DNA from: Bursaphelenchus xylophilus
Taxonomy: Eukaryota; Nematoda; Chromadorea; Rhabditida; Aphelenchoididae
Direction of reading: 5' to 3'
DNA length: 64,000 nt
NCBI GenBank assembly: GCA_904066235.2
Contig: CAJFCV020000003.1
Span: 3,472,001 to 3,536,000 of the forward strand
Below the pieces are notes generated by a model. The model searched no databases and was not told where the DNA came from. It saw nothing but the letters and a program-made list of their open reading frames with translations. Below, in pieces: positions 48,575 to 58,995 of the stretch. Position 1 is the first letter of the stretch. Every line of letters begins with the position of its first letter. Made by a program: the position numbers and the translations under genes.

Positions 48575-49032
48575 AGGGTAGAACCCCAAGTGCGAAGAAA
48601 CTTGGGATACTTCCGCTGTTTTGATGAAACTTGGCACAAATTTAGTATAATTTTTGCTAAAACAAATATATCCTAGCTCGCGCTTTCCAGAAACAACCGA
48701 GATTTTTAGATCGAAGGTCGGCGAAAATTTGAGACTTTTTTTCGAATTTCGGCACGAAAAGTTGCGTCCCTATTTCTACCGGAAAGGTTAATGTTTCCAC
48801 AAAAAATGAATTTTTTCCGCACGTAACTAGCAAAGTTATGGCCAAAAATCGTTTTTCTCTTTGACCGCTCTCCGCGTTTAGCGTACTCTCTCGGCCGCAA
48901 AGATCGTTGAATATCTCGGCTTCGCCTTCAGAGCGCGAGCTAAAACTTTGAGAAACTGATATTTACTCTATGGCTGAAGTGTGTGCAAAATCTAAAAAAA
49001 AATCTGAGCGTTGCACTTGGGGTACTTACCTA
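48575..49032 (+). mobile_element. MITE family M2
   Basis: Left end near AACCCCAAGTGCGAAG, right end GTTGCACTTGGGGTACTT. The interior shares AGCTCGCGCTTTCCAGAAAC, ACCGAGATTTTTAGATCGAA and CTCTCGGCCGCAAAGATCGT with 53935-54368 and 23287-23716. No open frame is common to the copies; non-autonomous. Confidence 0.82.
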
Positions 49033-49252
49033 GTTAATTAAAATAACAATTTTTATCACTTTTATGTCAGTCATCAAATGCAATAAAAAATTAATCATAT
49101 TATATAATACAATTTTTAAACTTATATATCACAAGGTACTTTGCAATAAGATGTAATTTATCTAATTAAAAGCATTTTCTATCTTGGTGTCAATTTTTAT
49201 GTTGTTTGCGATGAAGTTTATTTTCGGCACAAACTCGAGAGGCGTTCGCATC

Positions 49253-49262
49253 TCTTATCAGT
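49253..49262 (-). promoter_or_regulatory. intestinal-type GATA site, gene A
   Basis: Reads ACTGATAAGA on the minus strand, the full extended motif bound by the C. elegans intestinal GATA factor ELT-2, 137 bases before the gene A ATG. Binding is inferred from the motif. Confidence 0.6.
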
Positions 49263-49347
49263 AACCTTTTCTCAAAAATGATCTGAAACTATATCTGAAT
49301 ACCTTAAACATCTTCAAAAATTGGGCTACGTCAAGATCAAGGCGAAG

Positions 49348-49355
49348 TATAAAAG
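49348..49355 (+). promoter_or_regulatory. TATA box, gene A
   Basis: TATAAAAG, 51 bases before the ATG of gene A. There is no splice acceptor between it and the ATG, so the mRNA probably has its own short leader and is not trans-spliced. Confidence 0.6.
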
Positions 49356-49398
49356 AAGTCCATAACTATGGAATCAAACAAGTTCCAATCCTTGAATC

Positions 49399-50587
49399 AT
49401 GTGGAAACTGCTCTCTCTAGTGTTGATCGGCGTGGTCTCAGGAGATCCAGTTAAGGCAATGTATCGAAATTTCTACGGAGTTGGAACAACTGATCTCATT
49501 GATCTCACTAAAATGAGGTGTCTGTTGGAGAAGCATTACGAGTTTGTGTTTCTGCAGCTTTTCAAGGACGGCCAAGGGGATGAGATTGGATTGAAAAACC
49601 TGGCATTGACGGAGAATAGTAAGTTTCTAAGCAGAATACCGAAGAGGTATGGGAAATTGTCAGCAGCGTTATTAAAGTAGGCGTTAACGGAGTACTGAGT
49701 AGCAGCCCTTGACTTTTAGTCCACATAGTGAAAAACAGGTAGGGCTACGACGTTATTTTGTTATTTTAGATTAGCCTGTTTAAAAAATAAGCCCGGCGAT
49801 TTTAAGGCTTTTCAAGCGTAGGCCGGACTTGGTCGGCCTTTTGACCGTACCTGAAAATCCTAAAACCCTCAAAACTGTTCCTTTTCTTATGATCCGCCGG
49901 CCCTAGATGGCTGACAATTGTGAGATCCAGCTCCAACTCACAAGAAGTGTCTTACTTTAGCTTTAGAAATTTATATTGCCGAAGGGGTTTAATGAGACTC
50001 CTTCAGGTTCCCTATACACCGAACTGTACGTCATTCCTGATCCTTCGAAGCCTGCGGCCAAACAGCTCAATGATATTGTTGCTTTCGGCAAGAAAAACAA
50101 CTATGAGTTCAACTTTCTCTGGTTCCAAATCACTGATCCTCTCAGATGGAACAGCCTGAAAGAAAAGAATGTGATTTTTATAAACCAATTTGCTGCAGCT
50201 GCAAAAGTAAGCGTCGATTTTATTATATTTATAACAACCGCATCTGAAAAAGCGTATAAAACAACATTGCAGGCTCAAGGAATTGAATTGGGATACTTCA
50301 CGAACTGGTACGATTACAAGCAAATCACCGATAACTCGCAGAAAATACAAAGCAGAGACATCTTCTATTGGAATACATTGGGGTCGGGGCCAAGTGCCGA
50401 GACTGCCAATAATGTCAACGATTTTCGGCCGTTTGGGCCGTTCAAGGGCGATCCCTTTGCAAAACAATATGGAATCGACGAAGAGGAGTGTGGATTGAAA
50501 GTCACCAAAAATGTGCATTACGGAGATGCAGTTCCATTGCTTTCACGACGTAAAAGCTTCGTTAGAATTTCTGGAAATGTGTGGTGA
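49399..50587 (+). CDS. secreted LYS-type lysozyme-like protein A
   Basis: Three exons: 49399-49618, 50007-50206 and 50273-50587 (220, 200 and 315 bases), giving 244 residues. Signal peptide MWKLLSLVLIGVVSG. The fold is the nematode LYS (GH25-like) type, as in C. elegans LYS-7/LYS-8: YGVGTTDLIDL, FKDGQGDEIGLKN, ELYVIPDPSKPAAKQ, FLWFQITDPLRW (about residues 110-121), GYFTNWYDYKQITDNS, IFYWNTLGSGPSAETANN, DFRPFGPFKGDPFAKQY and ECGLKVTKNVHYGDAVP. The Asp-x-Glu catalytic pair of GH25 enzymes is replaced by Gln114-Ile-Thr116, and the first Asp of the usual YGVD motif is Gly, so muramidase activity is doubtful. Cys in exon 1 (MRCLL) and exon 3 (ECGL) could form a disulfide. Likely secreted from the intestine with a defence or digestive role (inference). 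AATAAA follows the stop by nine bases. Confidence 0.9.
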
Positions 50588-50863
50588 TAAGTTGAAATAA
50601 AATTTTGATTAGAACTTGAATTAATAATCGCTTTAATTCTCAGAGTTGTCCATCTTCTACAGACCACAGGTCTAGACTATTCATAGATTTCAGACAATTT
50701 TAGCGTTCGCTTTGCAGAAAGAGCCGATATATACATAATATCTATCTTTGACGCGCCCTCAGGCCCAGCCAAGTTACCGGTAGCATTGCCAAGGTCTTCG
50801 GCAAGGCCCCTCAATTCTTATTTTTTTAACCGAGTAGCTTTGGCGACATCTCTTCGCTGAGGT

Positions 50864-50929
50864 AATGCAAAGATATCCCTGTGATGATGTTTGTCCTTCT
50901 CAAACTACACTTCTTATCATAACAGTGAC
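50864..50929 (+). repeat. 65-base direct repeat, copy 1
   Basis: About 65 bases (AATGCAAAGATATCC through CATAACAGTGA) repeated 203 bases downstream with about eight differences. Contains TTCTTATCA at 50911-50919, a GATA site on the minus strand. Confidence 0.8.
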
Positions 50930-51066
50930 AAAAACCAATTGCTTCTTTATTTTTATTCGCCTCTTTGGTTTTGGGACCTCTCCGTTTTGGGGTTCTCTTC
51001 GTTTTGAGTCCTCCTTGGTTGGAGGACTTCTTGGGTCTCAATCTTTAGCAACCCATTCGCATAAAC

Positions 51067-51131
51067 AATGCAAAGATATCCATGCGCTGATATTTGTCCT
51101 TCTTAAACTACATTTCTTATCATAACAGTGA
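51067..51131 (+). repeat. 65-base direct repeat, copy 2, with GATA site
   Basis: Second copy, ending 81 bases before the ATG of gene B. TTCTTATCA at 51114-51122 (TGATAAGAA on the minus strand) is the likely GATA site of the gene B promoter. TATACAAG at 51160-51167 sits at TATA-box distance (52 bases) from the ATG. Confidence 0.75.
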
Positions 51132-51211
51132 AAAAACTAATCGCACCTTTATTTGGTCGTATACAAGATTCGAAGGCCTATTTTCAAAAGTCAATTCTCA
51201 GTTTGATTCAA

Positions 51212-52087
51212 ATGCTGCAGGTGTTCTTTCTTTCCTTTCTCTCAATTTTTACTGGGATTCCAACAATATCTCCGCGATACATCCACGGGATTGGCACTAC
51301 CGACGAAATAAACGATGAGCAAATTGAATGTTTGTTGAACCAAAACTATAAATTCGTCTATCTTCGGATCTTCAACAACGGCGAGGGCGATGAAATTGGG
51401 ATGAAGAATGTTTTGAAAGTCCGGAAAAGTAATGCCACAAGATAAATCGCTAAATCCTTTGCATTTTAGCTAATTTAGAATATTTTGTTTATGTCACTCC
51501 GGACACGAAGAGCTCTGCCGATCAGCAAGCCGAAGATCTTTTAAATTTTGGGTACAAGCATTGCGCGGAATTCCTTTTGTTGTTCCTGGAAATCACCGAT
51601 CCGTTGCGGTGGAAAACAAATAAGCAGAAAAACGTCGATTTTATTAACGAATTCGTTGATGCTTCAGAGGTAATCCCTTACGAGGACATTTTCTATGAGA
51701 TTTCTGCTGTTTATGTCGGCCTGTCGAAAAAATAGTAACTGAAGCGAAAAGCAGTTTTTCGAATGCCACAGTGTGCTCATTGTTTTCCGGACAGACTGAT
51801 GGTAAAAACAACTTGCTCCATTTTGATTTTTCCGCGATAACTCTTGGACTTTTCAGTCTCGCGCCATGCGGGTTGGATTCTACACTAGCTGGTACGACTA
51901 CAAAGTAATCACAAATAACTCCAATCAAACTACTAACGACATTTTATTCTACTGGAACACGCTCGGAGCTGGACCAAACGCCGAGACAGCCAGCAACATC
52001 AATGATTTCCGACCGTTTGGGCCTTTCAAGGACCTGCCAGCCCTCAAGCAATATGGAAAGGGCCAGCAAAATCGTCTACGACAATGA
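51212..52087 (+). CDS. LYS-type protein B, C-terminus frameshifted
   Basis: Exons 51212-51428, 51470-51669 and 51857-52087 (217, 200 and 231 bases), giving 215 residues. I chose the ATG at 51212 because it starts a clean signal peptide (MLQVFFLSFLSIFTG) at the same distance from the core as in the paralogues; an upstream open frame to 51128 is spurious. Core: YIHGIGTTDEI, IFNNGEGDEIGMKN, LLFLEITDPLRW, VGFYTSWYDYKVITNNS, LFYWNTLGAGPNAETASN, DFRPFGPFKDLPALKQYG. The catalytic position reads Glu-Ile-Thr. After KQYG the frame turns to KGQQNRLRQ and stops, while the next frame carries the family's usual tail (SKIVYDNEHVALR), so bases were lost near 52058, including the conserved C-terminal Cys. Intron 2 holds an M3 MITE. 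Possibly a recent pseudogene, or a working shorter form. Confidence 0.82.
51713..51806. mobile_element. M3 MITE inside gene B intron 2
   Basis: About 94 bases with inverted ends (GTCGGCCTGTCGAAAAAATAG and ATTGTTTTCCGGACAGACTG), the family found at 47458-47890. It lies between exons 2 and 3 and leaves the splice sites intact. Confidence 0.7.
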
Positions 52088-52638
52088 GCATGTTGCATTG
52101 CGGGAGAAAAGACTGACAGGAATTAAAGGTGCTACCTCCCTGTAAATGTGATCGAATATTTTTGTGATTATAAACACTTATATGAAGAAACCTTCGTTGC
52201 AATTTTCGGGTTGGGTACTCAATTTATAGTCCGATGTTGGGTCTTGTTCACGTATCACGAAGTTGAAGTGAAAAGATAAAGTCAAAATTTTCTCCTTCCT
52301 ACCTATAAAAGAGACTGCTGATACTCAAAGATCAACGCATTGCCGAGCAGAAGCGACGAAGCAATTTAACAAAAGACTTTCTTTTTCCGAGCTGTCCCGT
52401 CTGGATAAACGCACAGCGCATTTCAAACTGTGGAGTCCGGTGACCACATTAGACTCTTCGCTATCGGTTTTTTACACTTCGTCTTGATTTCACAGAGAAG
52501 TCAGAGAAAAGACGCGCAAAAACGTGCTCTCTCGCCCCAAAAATTCCCCATTTCTTCCCCGACGAAAAGTTTTTTCGCGTCTTTTTTTGGCGAATTGCCA
52601 ATCCAGTCACCGGACCGCTTTAGCTTATCTCAGTTTGA
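52088..52638. other. downstream of gene B, orphan promoter-like motif
   Basis: 52274-52279 AGATAA and 52304-52311 TATAAAAG reproduce the GATA-plus-TATA arrangement of the lysozyme-like promoters, but no family coding sequence follows. 52380-52638 has no recognised gene. Confidence 0.45.
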
Positions 52639-52639
52639 T

Positions 52640-52889
52640 GTGGACTTTATGTGTAAATCGATTTTGGCTTGGGCCCTAGTCAGATCGAAAGGTGTGTGGT
52701 AGTCGATTATTCACTTGGGGGGAAATCTCTGCGCGGGGCTTCAAAGCCGAGAAAATCCGCTTCAAAGTTTGGACGAAAATCAAAGGACAGGGATCCCGGA
52801 AAAGGAGCAATAAAAAGTGTGAAGCAGTGGCCGAGTGGTCAGTGCGCTCGCCCTTTGCGCAAAAGGTTGCAGGTTCGAATCTTTCCAAG
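52640..52889 (+). repeat. inverted repeat arm 1 with tRNA-like end
   Basis: About 245 bases nearly identical, in reverse orientation, to 53162-53409. The arm ends in a tRNA-like unit. Spacer between arms is about 270 bases. Confidence 0.88.
52821..52887 (+). ncRNA. tRNA-like unit (SINE or decayed tRNA)
   Basis: Contains pol III internal promoter boxes: A box TGGCCGAGTGG (52828-52838) and B box GGTTCGAATC (52872-52881), with proper spacing. It does not fold as a normal tRNA: the anticodon region pairs as GCGC/GCGC with a 9-base loop, the T-stem is weak and the acceptor strands do not pair. A T-rich tract (GTTTTTAC) follows about 20 bases on. Best read as a tRNA-derived repeat. Confidence 0.5.
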
Positions 52890-53161
52890 CTCAAGTCATC
52901 ATTTATCGTTTTTACTTTTGCTTTCTTCGTGCTAATCCGGCTGTACATTTAAAAAAGGGGTATAGATAAAAAAAGTTAACATAATGGAAAGTTGTTTTTG
53001 AATACTTCAGGTTGATGGTGTGCCCTGCGCTCTAAAACTGTAAAGGGAAGGTGCGAAGCAGTTGAAAATGGAAAAGTTTCGTTTAAAATATACTACTTGT
53101 ATTGATAATCGAGTTCAGGGGAAAAAATTAATAGAAGTTTTTTTCTAAAAAAATTATGAAT

Positions 53162-53409
53162 GGAAGCAGATTCGAACTTGCGACCTTTTGCGCAAAAAGC
53201 GAGCGCACTGACCACTCAGCCACTGCTTCACACTTTTTATTCCTCCTTTTCCGGGATCCCTGTCCTTTGATTTTCGTCCAAACTTTGAAGCCGATTTTCT
53301 CGTCTTTGAAGCCCCGCGCAGAGATTTCCCCCTAAGTGAATAATCGACTACCACACACCTTTCGATCTGACTAGGTCCCAAGCCAAAATCGATTTACACA
53401 TAAAGTCCA
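53162..53409 (-). repeat. inverted repeat arm 2 with tRNA-like end
   Basis: Reverse-orientation copy of 52640-52889. Shared landmarks on its own strand: TGGACTTTATGTGTAAATCG, GTCAGATCGAAAGGTGTGTG and ATCTCTGCGCGGGGCTTC. The tRNA-like unit is at the inner end. Confidence 0.88.
53163..53229 (-). ncRNA. tRNA-like unit, inverted copy
   Basis: Minus strand. A box TGGCTGAGTGG, B box AGTTCGAATC, outer 7-base pairing GAAGCAG/CTGCTTC intact and a T-run terminator (TTTTTTT) about 20 bases downstream. Only 67 bases long, with a collapsed T-stem, so not a standard tRNA. The intact outer stem and terminator make transcription more plausible than for the first copy. Confidence 0.5.
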
Positions 53410-53934
53410 TTCCCTTATCAGTTATTTCACTGGAAGCATGCCAAGTTTTGATTCACAAGCCATACCGTTTGAACTAATCAATGTTGTGCAAGAGGTGTGA
53501 ATTAAGAAAATTATGAGCGTTACACTAACGTAGGCTTCTTTAATTAGTCTGCAGTGAGTTCAATTTGATATGAGCAGCGCCGCACAAAGCGCGATGGACT
53601 TACCCCGCGCAAGGTCGAGGTTACCCAAAAATGCTCCGTCATTCGGTTTTTTGCGCGTCGGAGATCGCTCGTGCGAAGTTTTTGATTTTGACACTTCAGT
53701 AAATTCATTATTTTATTAAATTTGTATACATATAACGTATATTACTATATATATTAAGTTATATGTGCTTGACACAAGTGTTTTTTTGTTATTTTATATA
53801 TTGCACTATATAATAAAGATATCAAAAATTATATATAATAATATTATAATATATATAATATTATAATAATATAAGATTTAAAAGTTTAGATTTTTGGGTT
53901 CGGGGTTGGTTAATTCCGCTCACAAGGGGTACCC
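53410..53934. other. intergenic, AT-rich simple sequence
   Basis: 53700-53880 is almost pure A/T with ATATATAATATTATAAT-type runs. Nothing else recognised. Confidence 0.5.
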
Positions 53935-54368
53935 CAAGTGCGACGTTCAGGTTTTGATGAAACTTGGCACAAATTTAGAACAATTTTTTCTAAAATATAT
54001 GCGAGAATCCAAGCTCGCGCTTTGCAGAAACAACCGAGATTTTTAGATCAAAAGTCGGCGATAATTTGACATTTTTTGCCGAATTTCGGCACGGGAAATT
54101 TCATGCCTATTTCTACCATAGAAGGTAATGTTTCCACAAAAAAACAATTTTTTCCGCACAAAACTAGCGAAGTTACGGCCAAAAAATGTTTCTCTCTTTC
54201 ACCACTCTCCGCGGTTAACATGCTCTCTCGGCGGCAAAGATCGTTCAATATCTCGGCGGCGCTTGCAAAGCGCGAGCTAAAACTTTCAGGAATTGATATT
54301 TCGTTCATGCCCGACATGTGTGTAAAATCTAAAGAAAATCTGAGCGTCGCACTTGGGGTACTTCCCCT
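53935..54368 (+). mobile_element. MITE family M2, best-preserved copy
   Basis: 434 bases from AGGGGTACCCCAAGTGCGAC to GTCGCACTTGGGGTACTTCC, inverted ends of about 25 bases. Interior as in 48575-49032. A frame on each strand is open for about 90-105 codons, but the frames are not shared between copies. Confidence 0.85.
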
Positions 54369-55428
54369 GTCAATTTTATCATCCTTCGATTTTTAATTTT
54401 TTTCGAGACTGTACATCCATTTTGCATAACTTGGCATTTTTTCTAATTCTGCTAATGTTGTTAAGATATTCTTTTTTGCTTATATGTAAAGAGATCTTGT
54501 ATATAAAATTTAATAAAGACCAAGAAATTACGTTTTTGTGATCTTCCGACTTTCCAACTGGCCTGTGTCCAACATATCGGGCTTCATCGCGCTCTTTTCT
54601 TTCTTGCCACCATGTTGAGCGTTCCTAGGACGTTGCTTAGGATAGCCCCGTTAGTACGGGATTGTTCCGGTGCGTCGGCCATTGTTGCGTGGGATGAGGT
54701 GCGGTTGCGACGACGGACAATCGGGTCCGAATATGGCTGGGGGAGATGTCCTGTTGCCTGGGTGTGGCTCCGCGTGTGCTATCGGGCGGAACTTCTTGGA
54801 GGCCGTGGGGTATCAGCCTTGGACTTGGCGGCCAGGATTTAAGTCGGATCACAACAAAAGTTTATTCGATAAGTTCACACGGAACTTCGCTTGTTTTTTC
54901 GAAGCGATTTTACTTCGTTTATCGACCGCGACTTTACGTGGTCGTTGAATTCGGATGATAATATGAGAAGCCCAATATAATTCTATTTTGTTATTTTGTC
55001 TAGGAATTTTCTTTTTTTTCAATATATTTTTTGTCTATTACGAAAATTTACAAAATCCGTATATTAAGAAGAGAAGTTACTTAAAAATAGTACCACTTGA
55101 AAAGTAAAAAAAAGGAAAAAGATTCTTTTAACACACCGAAAATATTCTCCACACGAAACCCAATTACCTCCTTCCTATCTGAACCCCACTTGTCGGCACG
55201 GAGTGGATGATCGTGAGTGACTGGCTTCAGAATCCTTGTCCCAGCCGTCTCGGAAACGGGGCGGGTCTTACATTTGTTGTATTGTTACAGCGCCTCAAAC
55301 CTTTGTTTCTCGTTACGGGTTTTGTGTGATGTATAATAGTTTATCGTTCCGCGCGCGTATTTCGTAGTGGATGTTGTGTTTTGTAGGTCTACTCTCTATC
55401 CTCGCCTCTGACTATCTCCAAAAAAAAG
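54369..55428. other. retrotransposon-derived noncoding segment
   Basis: 54626-54661 (CCTAGGACGTTGCTTAGGAT and the following bases) recurs at about 57677-57712, marking this as part of the retroelement cluster, perhaps LTR or untranslated sequence. Overlapping open frames at 54612-54958 reflect GC-rich composition. 55190-55370 has no recognised feature. Confidence 0.45.
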
Positions 55429-56142
55429 ATGAGTGCTCAATCCGATGCTTTGATCGAAATAGAGAAGGCATACTTAATCGTCTTCCACTTTACCCAGTAC
55501 ATCGATCCAGTGTCCAAAATGGTGCTGCCTTGGCCGAGCGTGTATCAGGCCGCCTTGGCATACTGGGGGTCGTACCCTGGTCCTGTCGCCGAGGAGGTCA
55601 TTGGATTCCTCGACTTTGCTGACCAAGCCATCGAGGAGTGTTCGCACTCAGGATTTGTTTCCCTTATGACTCATCCTTGTAATAATAGACTCCGTAAAGT
55701 CCCGATTCGGCGACTCTACGAGTCATTTGCTGGCTCTTCCGACGGTCGCCAGCAGCAACTCGCCGCGGAATACGAAGAGTACAATAGGGAGATGGCTACC
55801 CCTTCGTCACGTACATCGGTTCATCCCCACATCCTATGCCATAACCGTCCCGACCCCCGGTCGTCAACCACTAATTCCTTTACTCGTCAACGGGATTTTT
55901 GTCGAAACCAAAATCGACACCGGCGCGTCCATTTCATATCTACCAGAGTCGACGGCAAAAAGATTGAGCCTGGTACCAAAATCGACGTCTACATGTTGTC
56001 AGTTCGAAATCGCTTGGCGACAAACCAACTGGAGAGAATCAGCCCAACAGCCCCAAAATACCAACTTTTTAACGATGTTCTGTGCATCGAATTCCAGAAA
56101 AAACCAGGAAAATTTGGCGCCGGTGTGACGCGTTTCGCGTGA
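55429..56142 (+). mobile_element. Ty3-like retroelement gag/protease fragment 1
   Basis: The first frame (55429-56142) starts MSAQSDALIEIEKAYLIVFH and continues VYQAALAYWGSYPGP, a gag-like region without a visible zinc knuckle. From about 55836 the +1 frame carries an aspartic protease core: PLLVNGIFVE, then IDTGASISYLPEST. The reverse transcriptase that should follow is missing. The same gag-to-protease frame offset occurs in the second copy at 59153-60113. Likely an inactive fragment. Confidence 0.75.
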
Positions 56143-57060
56143 CCGATCGACCCGAGGCGTAGAACGGCTCGACTCGGCGCGAATCTGCAAACTCTCACGG
56201 CGGAACGGGGAAAGTTAAAAGAATGTCACTTACCCTTCATTTACCACCAAAAAAAATTAAAACAAAAACGTCCATTCATGCATACATGGCCAGAAGCCAT
56301 TTAACACTATTGTGTCTCCTTATCTTTTTATAAGTAGCTTCATTTATCAGTAGTAAATATTGTTTGTTTAACCAGTCTACTGTTGTACTAACCTGCGTGT
56401 ACATGTTCCCAACGGCATAATGGTAAGCGTGGTCGCTCAGCAGATATGCGGGGGAGGATGTTACGGCGCAAGCCCGTAAAAACAGGACTTTACTATTACA
56501 GAAAACTCATCGCAACCTGAACTCCCCGGAAAAGAAGAGAGGAGAATCAGTCGTATCGGCTCCCGTTTTTGGGAAGGGGACTGAGCGCTCCGATCTCAGG
56601 AAAAGGGTGCGATGAGGGAGTTTTAAGGGTAATTGTATAATTGTTATATGTCTTATGTATCTTTTATTTAGTAACAATAAATGTAATAGATAATGTAAGG
56701 TTAGGTCAATATTACTCTTAGGGGATAAACGGCAGGGTCAGGCCCCGAACTCGGTAAGTGAATATCATAATTTAATGTGCAGTACCCCCCTCCGCTACAC
56801 CAACCGGGGCTGTAACGGAAGGCCAATAAATTGCTGTGATTTATATTTGTTATAGATTGCTCTCGTGGTGCCCTTAAGGCAGACGAATAAGGCTTGGTAG
56901 GATAGGTAGGCTAGCGGGTCCGGCAAGACTCGTTAGGTCGTAGCGAAGCTTTTATATAGGGAATTAACAATCATAATTTTTCCTCTTAAAATAATGGAGG
57001 TCCCACCGAGATGGAGCCGACAAAAGCACTACCGGTCCATCCAGCCTACCCGCGTATTCT
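56143..57060. other. retroelement-derived noncoding, repeat block 1
   Basis: 56760-56990 (CCGCTACACCAACCGGGGCT, CTCTCGTGGTGCCCTTAAGG, AGGCTTGGTAGGATAGGTAG) recurs at 57716-57935 in a slightly different order. No coding sequence. Probably LTR or 3' untranslated parts of the cluster. Confidence 0.55.
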
Positions 57061-57084
57061 CCCTCATTATTCTCTAATGAAATT

Positions 57085-57672
57085 TGTTGTTGGTGTATCC
57101 CGATTATCAATGGCCAAGTGGAACGGAGTCAAGATGGAAACAAGGAACGAAGGGCTTCAGAAGTTATTATAGTTACAATATCTGCGCAGATTTATTCAGG
57201 TCGGGTGGAAAGGCAGAATCGCACCTTGACCGACATGATCAGTCATTACGTTACAAAAGGTGGCACTGATTGGAACGAATTTGTTCCTTTAGTGTGTTAC
57301 GCATACAACACGGCGATCCACCGGTCTACCGGGTATACTCCTTTTGAACTTCTTTTTGGCAGACCTCCCAGATCTCCAATTGAGACCGAAATTATTTCGA
57401 AAATTCCGAGCATTTACGTCGATTTCCCCACGTATGCGCAAAAGCTAGCCTAGTATACGGAAGGGGCATAAAAATTTTCGGCCGAATTGTTGGCTCAAAC
57501 CCAAGACAGAATGAAAATCAATACTGACCGTACCAGGAAGGGAAAACCGATGTCTTTATAACGGGGAGATTTAGTCCTTAGACACCTCGATGTCTACAAC
57601 GAACGAGATAGACATAAGTTTCATAAGAAGTTTTCCGGACCCTTCGTCGTCCATGGGGCTGGAGCCAAGGGT
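57085..57672 (+). mobile_element. retroelement integrase fragment 1
   Basis: Reads IINGQVERSQ, then after a disrupted stretch GRVERQNRTLTDMISHYVTK, DWNEFVPLVCYAYNTAIHRS and TGYTPFELLFGRPPRSPIE: the C-terminal half of a Ty3-type integrase core with the catalytic Glu (VERQNRTL). A stop follows in the tail near 57450. Further on, KFHKKFSGPFVVHG resembles the integrase GPY/F end. The Glu region appears twice, so two fragments are joined. Inactive. Confidence 0.8.
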
Positions 57673-57715
57673 AAGTTTCCTAGGCCGTTGCTTAGGATAG
57701 CCCCGTTAGTAGAAG

Positions 57716-57935
57716 TCCAATAAATTGGTGTGATTTATATTTGTTGTAGATTGCTCTCGTGGTGCCCTTAAGGCAGACGAATAAGGCTTGGTAGGATAGG
57801 TAAGCTAGCAGGTCCGGCAAGACTCGTTAGGTCATAGCGACGCTTTTATATAGGGAATTTATAATCATAATTTTTCCCCTCAAAAATATCATAATGTAGA
57901 GTACCCCCTCCGCTACACCAGTCGGGGCTGTATAG
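57716..57935 (+). repeat. retroelement repeat block 2
   Basis: Direct repeat of the block at 56820-57000 (TTGCTCTCGTGGTGCCCTTA, ATAAGGCTTGGTAGGATAGG), ending in CCCCTCCGCTACACCAGTCG, which precedes the block in copy 1. Probably terminal sequence of the same element family. Confidence 0.65.
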
Positions 57936-57946
57936 ACTCGGATATT

Positions 57947-58862
57947 TTGCGTTTGACAACATTTTCAAAAATTGAAGTTTGCAACTTTGTTGAAAAAAAA
58001 CAGCCGAGGGACACCGACTGTCGGATCATATCAGTCCGTTATCCGTGTCATAGTCCAGTCGCAGACTTCCTTGCTGGTATAGTGGAGAACCGTAGGAAAA
58101 AAAGGTGCTGTTATCAGAACAGACAGCAGTCCCTTGTGTTCCCTGCTCAAGAAAGCCGACACCACTGGAAGGTTAGGCAGATTCAAGATCGCTCTTCACG
58201 CTGTAAGTATGGCATAGCAGCGATTGTCATATCGGACAATGGAAATGAATTTCTAGGCGAGCCGTTCCAGGCATTGCAAAGGCAATGCGGGTTCTAACAC
58301 CGCCGTACTACCCCTTACCACCCAGCCGGCAATGGACAAGTAGAACGTCAAAATCGCACGCTCGTAGATATGCCGCCAATTATGTAAGACATGGAGGCAC
58401 AAATTGGAAAGATTTTGTTCCGCTTGTTTGTTATGCGCATAACACGTCGCCCCATCCGTCCACCGGATTTACACCTTTTAGGCTTCTTTTTAATAATGAA
58501 CCGTTATCACCAACTGAGACAGAGATAGCAAGAAAATTACCAAGCGTTTATGCAGATTTTCCAACATATGCCGTAAGTTAGCTAAGTACGCATAGGCTGC
58601 ATGGAGAACAGCCACTAATTTACTTTCAGAGGTTCAAGAGGACATAAAAATCACAACAGACGGTATCCCTATGATCTTCAAAGCGGGAGACATAGTTCTC
58701 AAGAACTTCGACGCCTACAAGATCGACATAAATTTCACGCCAAATCTGAAGGCCCTCTTGTAGTTAAAAGAGTCCACGCTCCACATGTTCTGCTAAAACA
58801 TCCCAAGACCGGAGCCGTGAGAAGGATTCACTCAGAAAACGTAAAGTTGTATTGGCCGTAAA
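57947..58862 (+). mobile_element. retroelement integrase fragment 2 with GPY/F end
   Basis: Reads AAIVISDNGNEFLGEPFQAL (second catalytic Asp region), then in a shifted frame HPAGNGQVERQNRTLVDM (catalytic Glu), then VPLVCYAHNTSPHPSTGFTP in another frame. The tail KSEGPLVVKRVHAPHVLLKH through SENVKLYWP to a TAA at 58862 is the GPY/F module that ends Ty3-type integrases. At least two frameshifts. Inactive relic, distinct from fragment 1. Confidence 0.8.
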
Positions 58863-58995
58863 CGGCTGATTCGGAGTTAAAACCAAAAACTTTACCAGAA
58901 TGGGGGTAGATAACAATCATCTCTTTCTCCGTAGGGAGAGAAAGAGAATAGCGCCCTAGATCTTCAGTCGGGGTTTGTTGTAGGCATTGGGAGCG

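Noticed and set aside
52821..53229. Two functional tRNA genes
   Set aside because: Pol III boxes are present but the anticodon loop is 9 bases, the T-stem is incomplete and no valid anticodon with U33 can be assigned.
54612..54958. Overlapping + strand ORFs of 70-92 codons
   Set aside because: Three frames are open at once over GC-rich retroelement-derived sequence; no motif.
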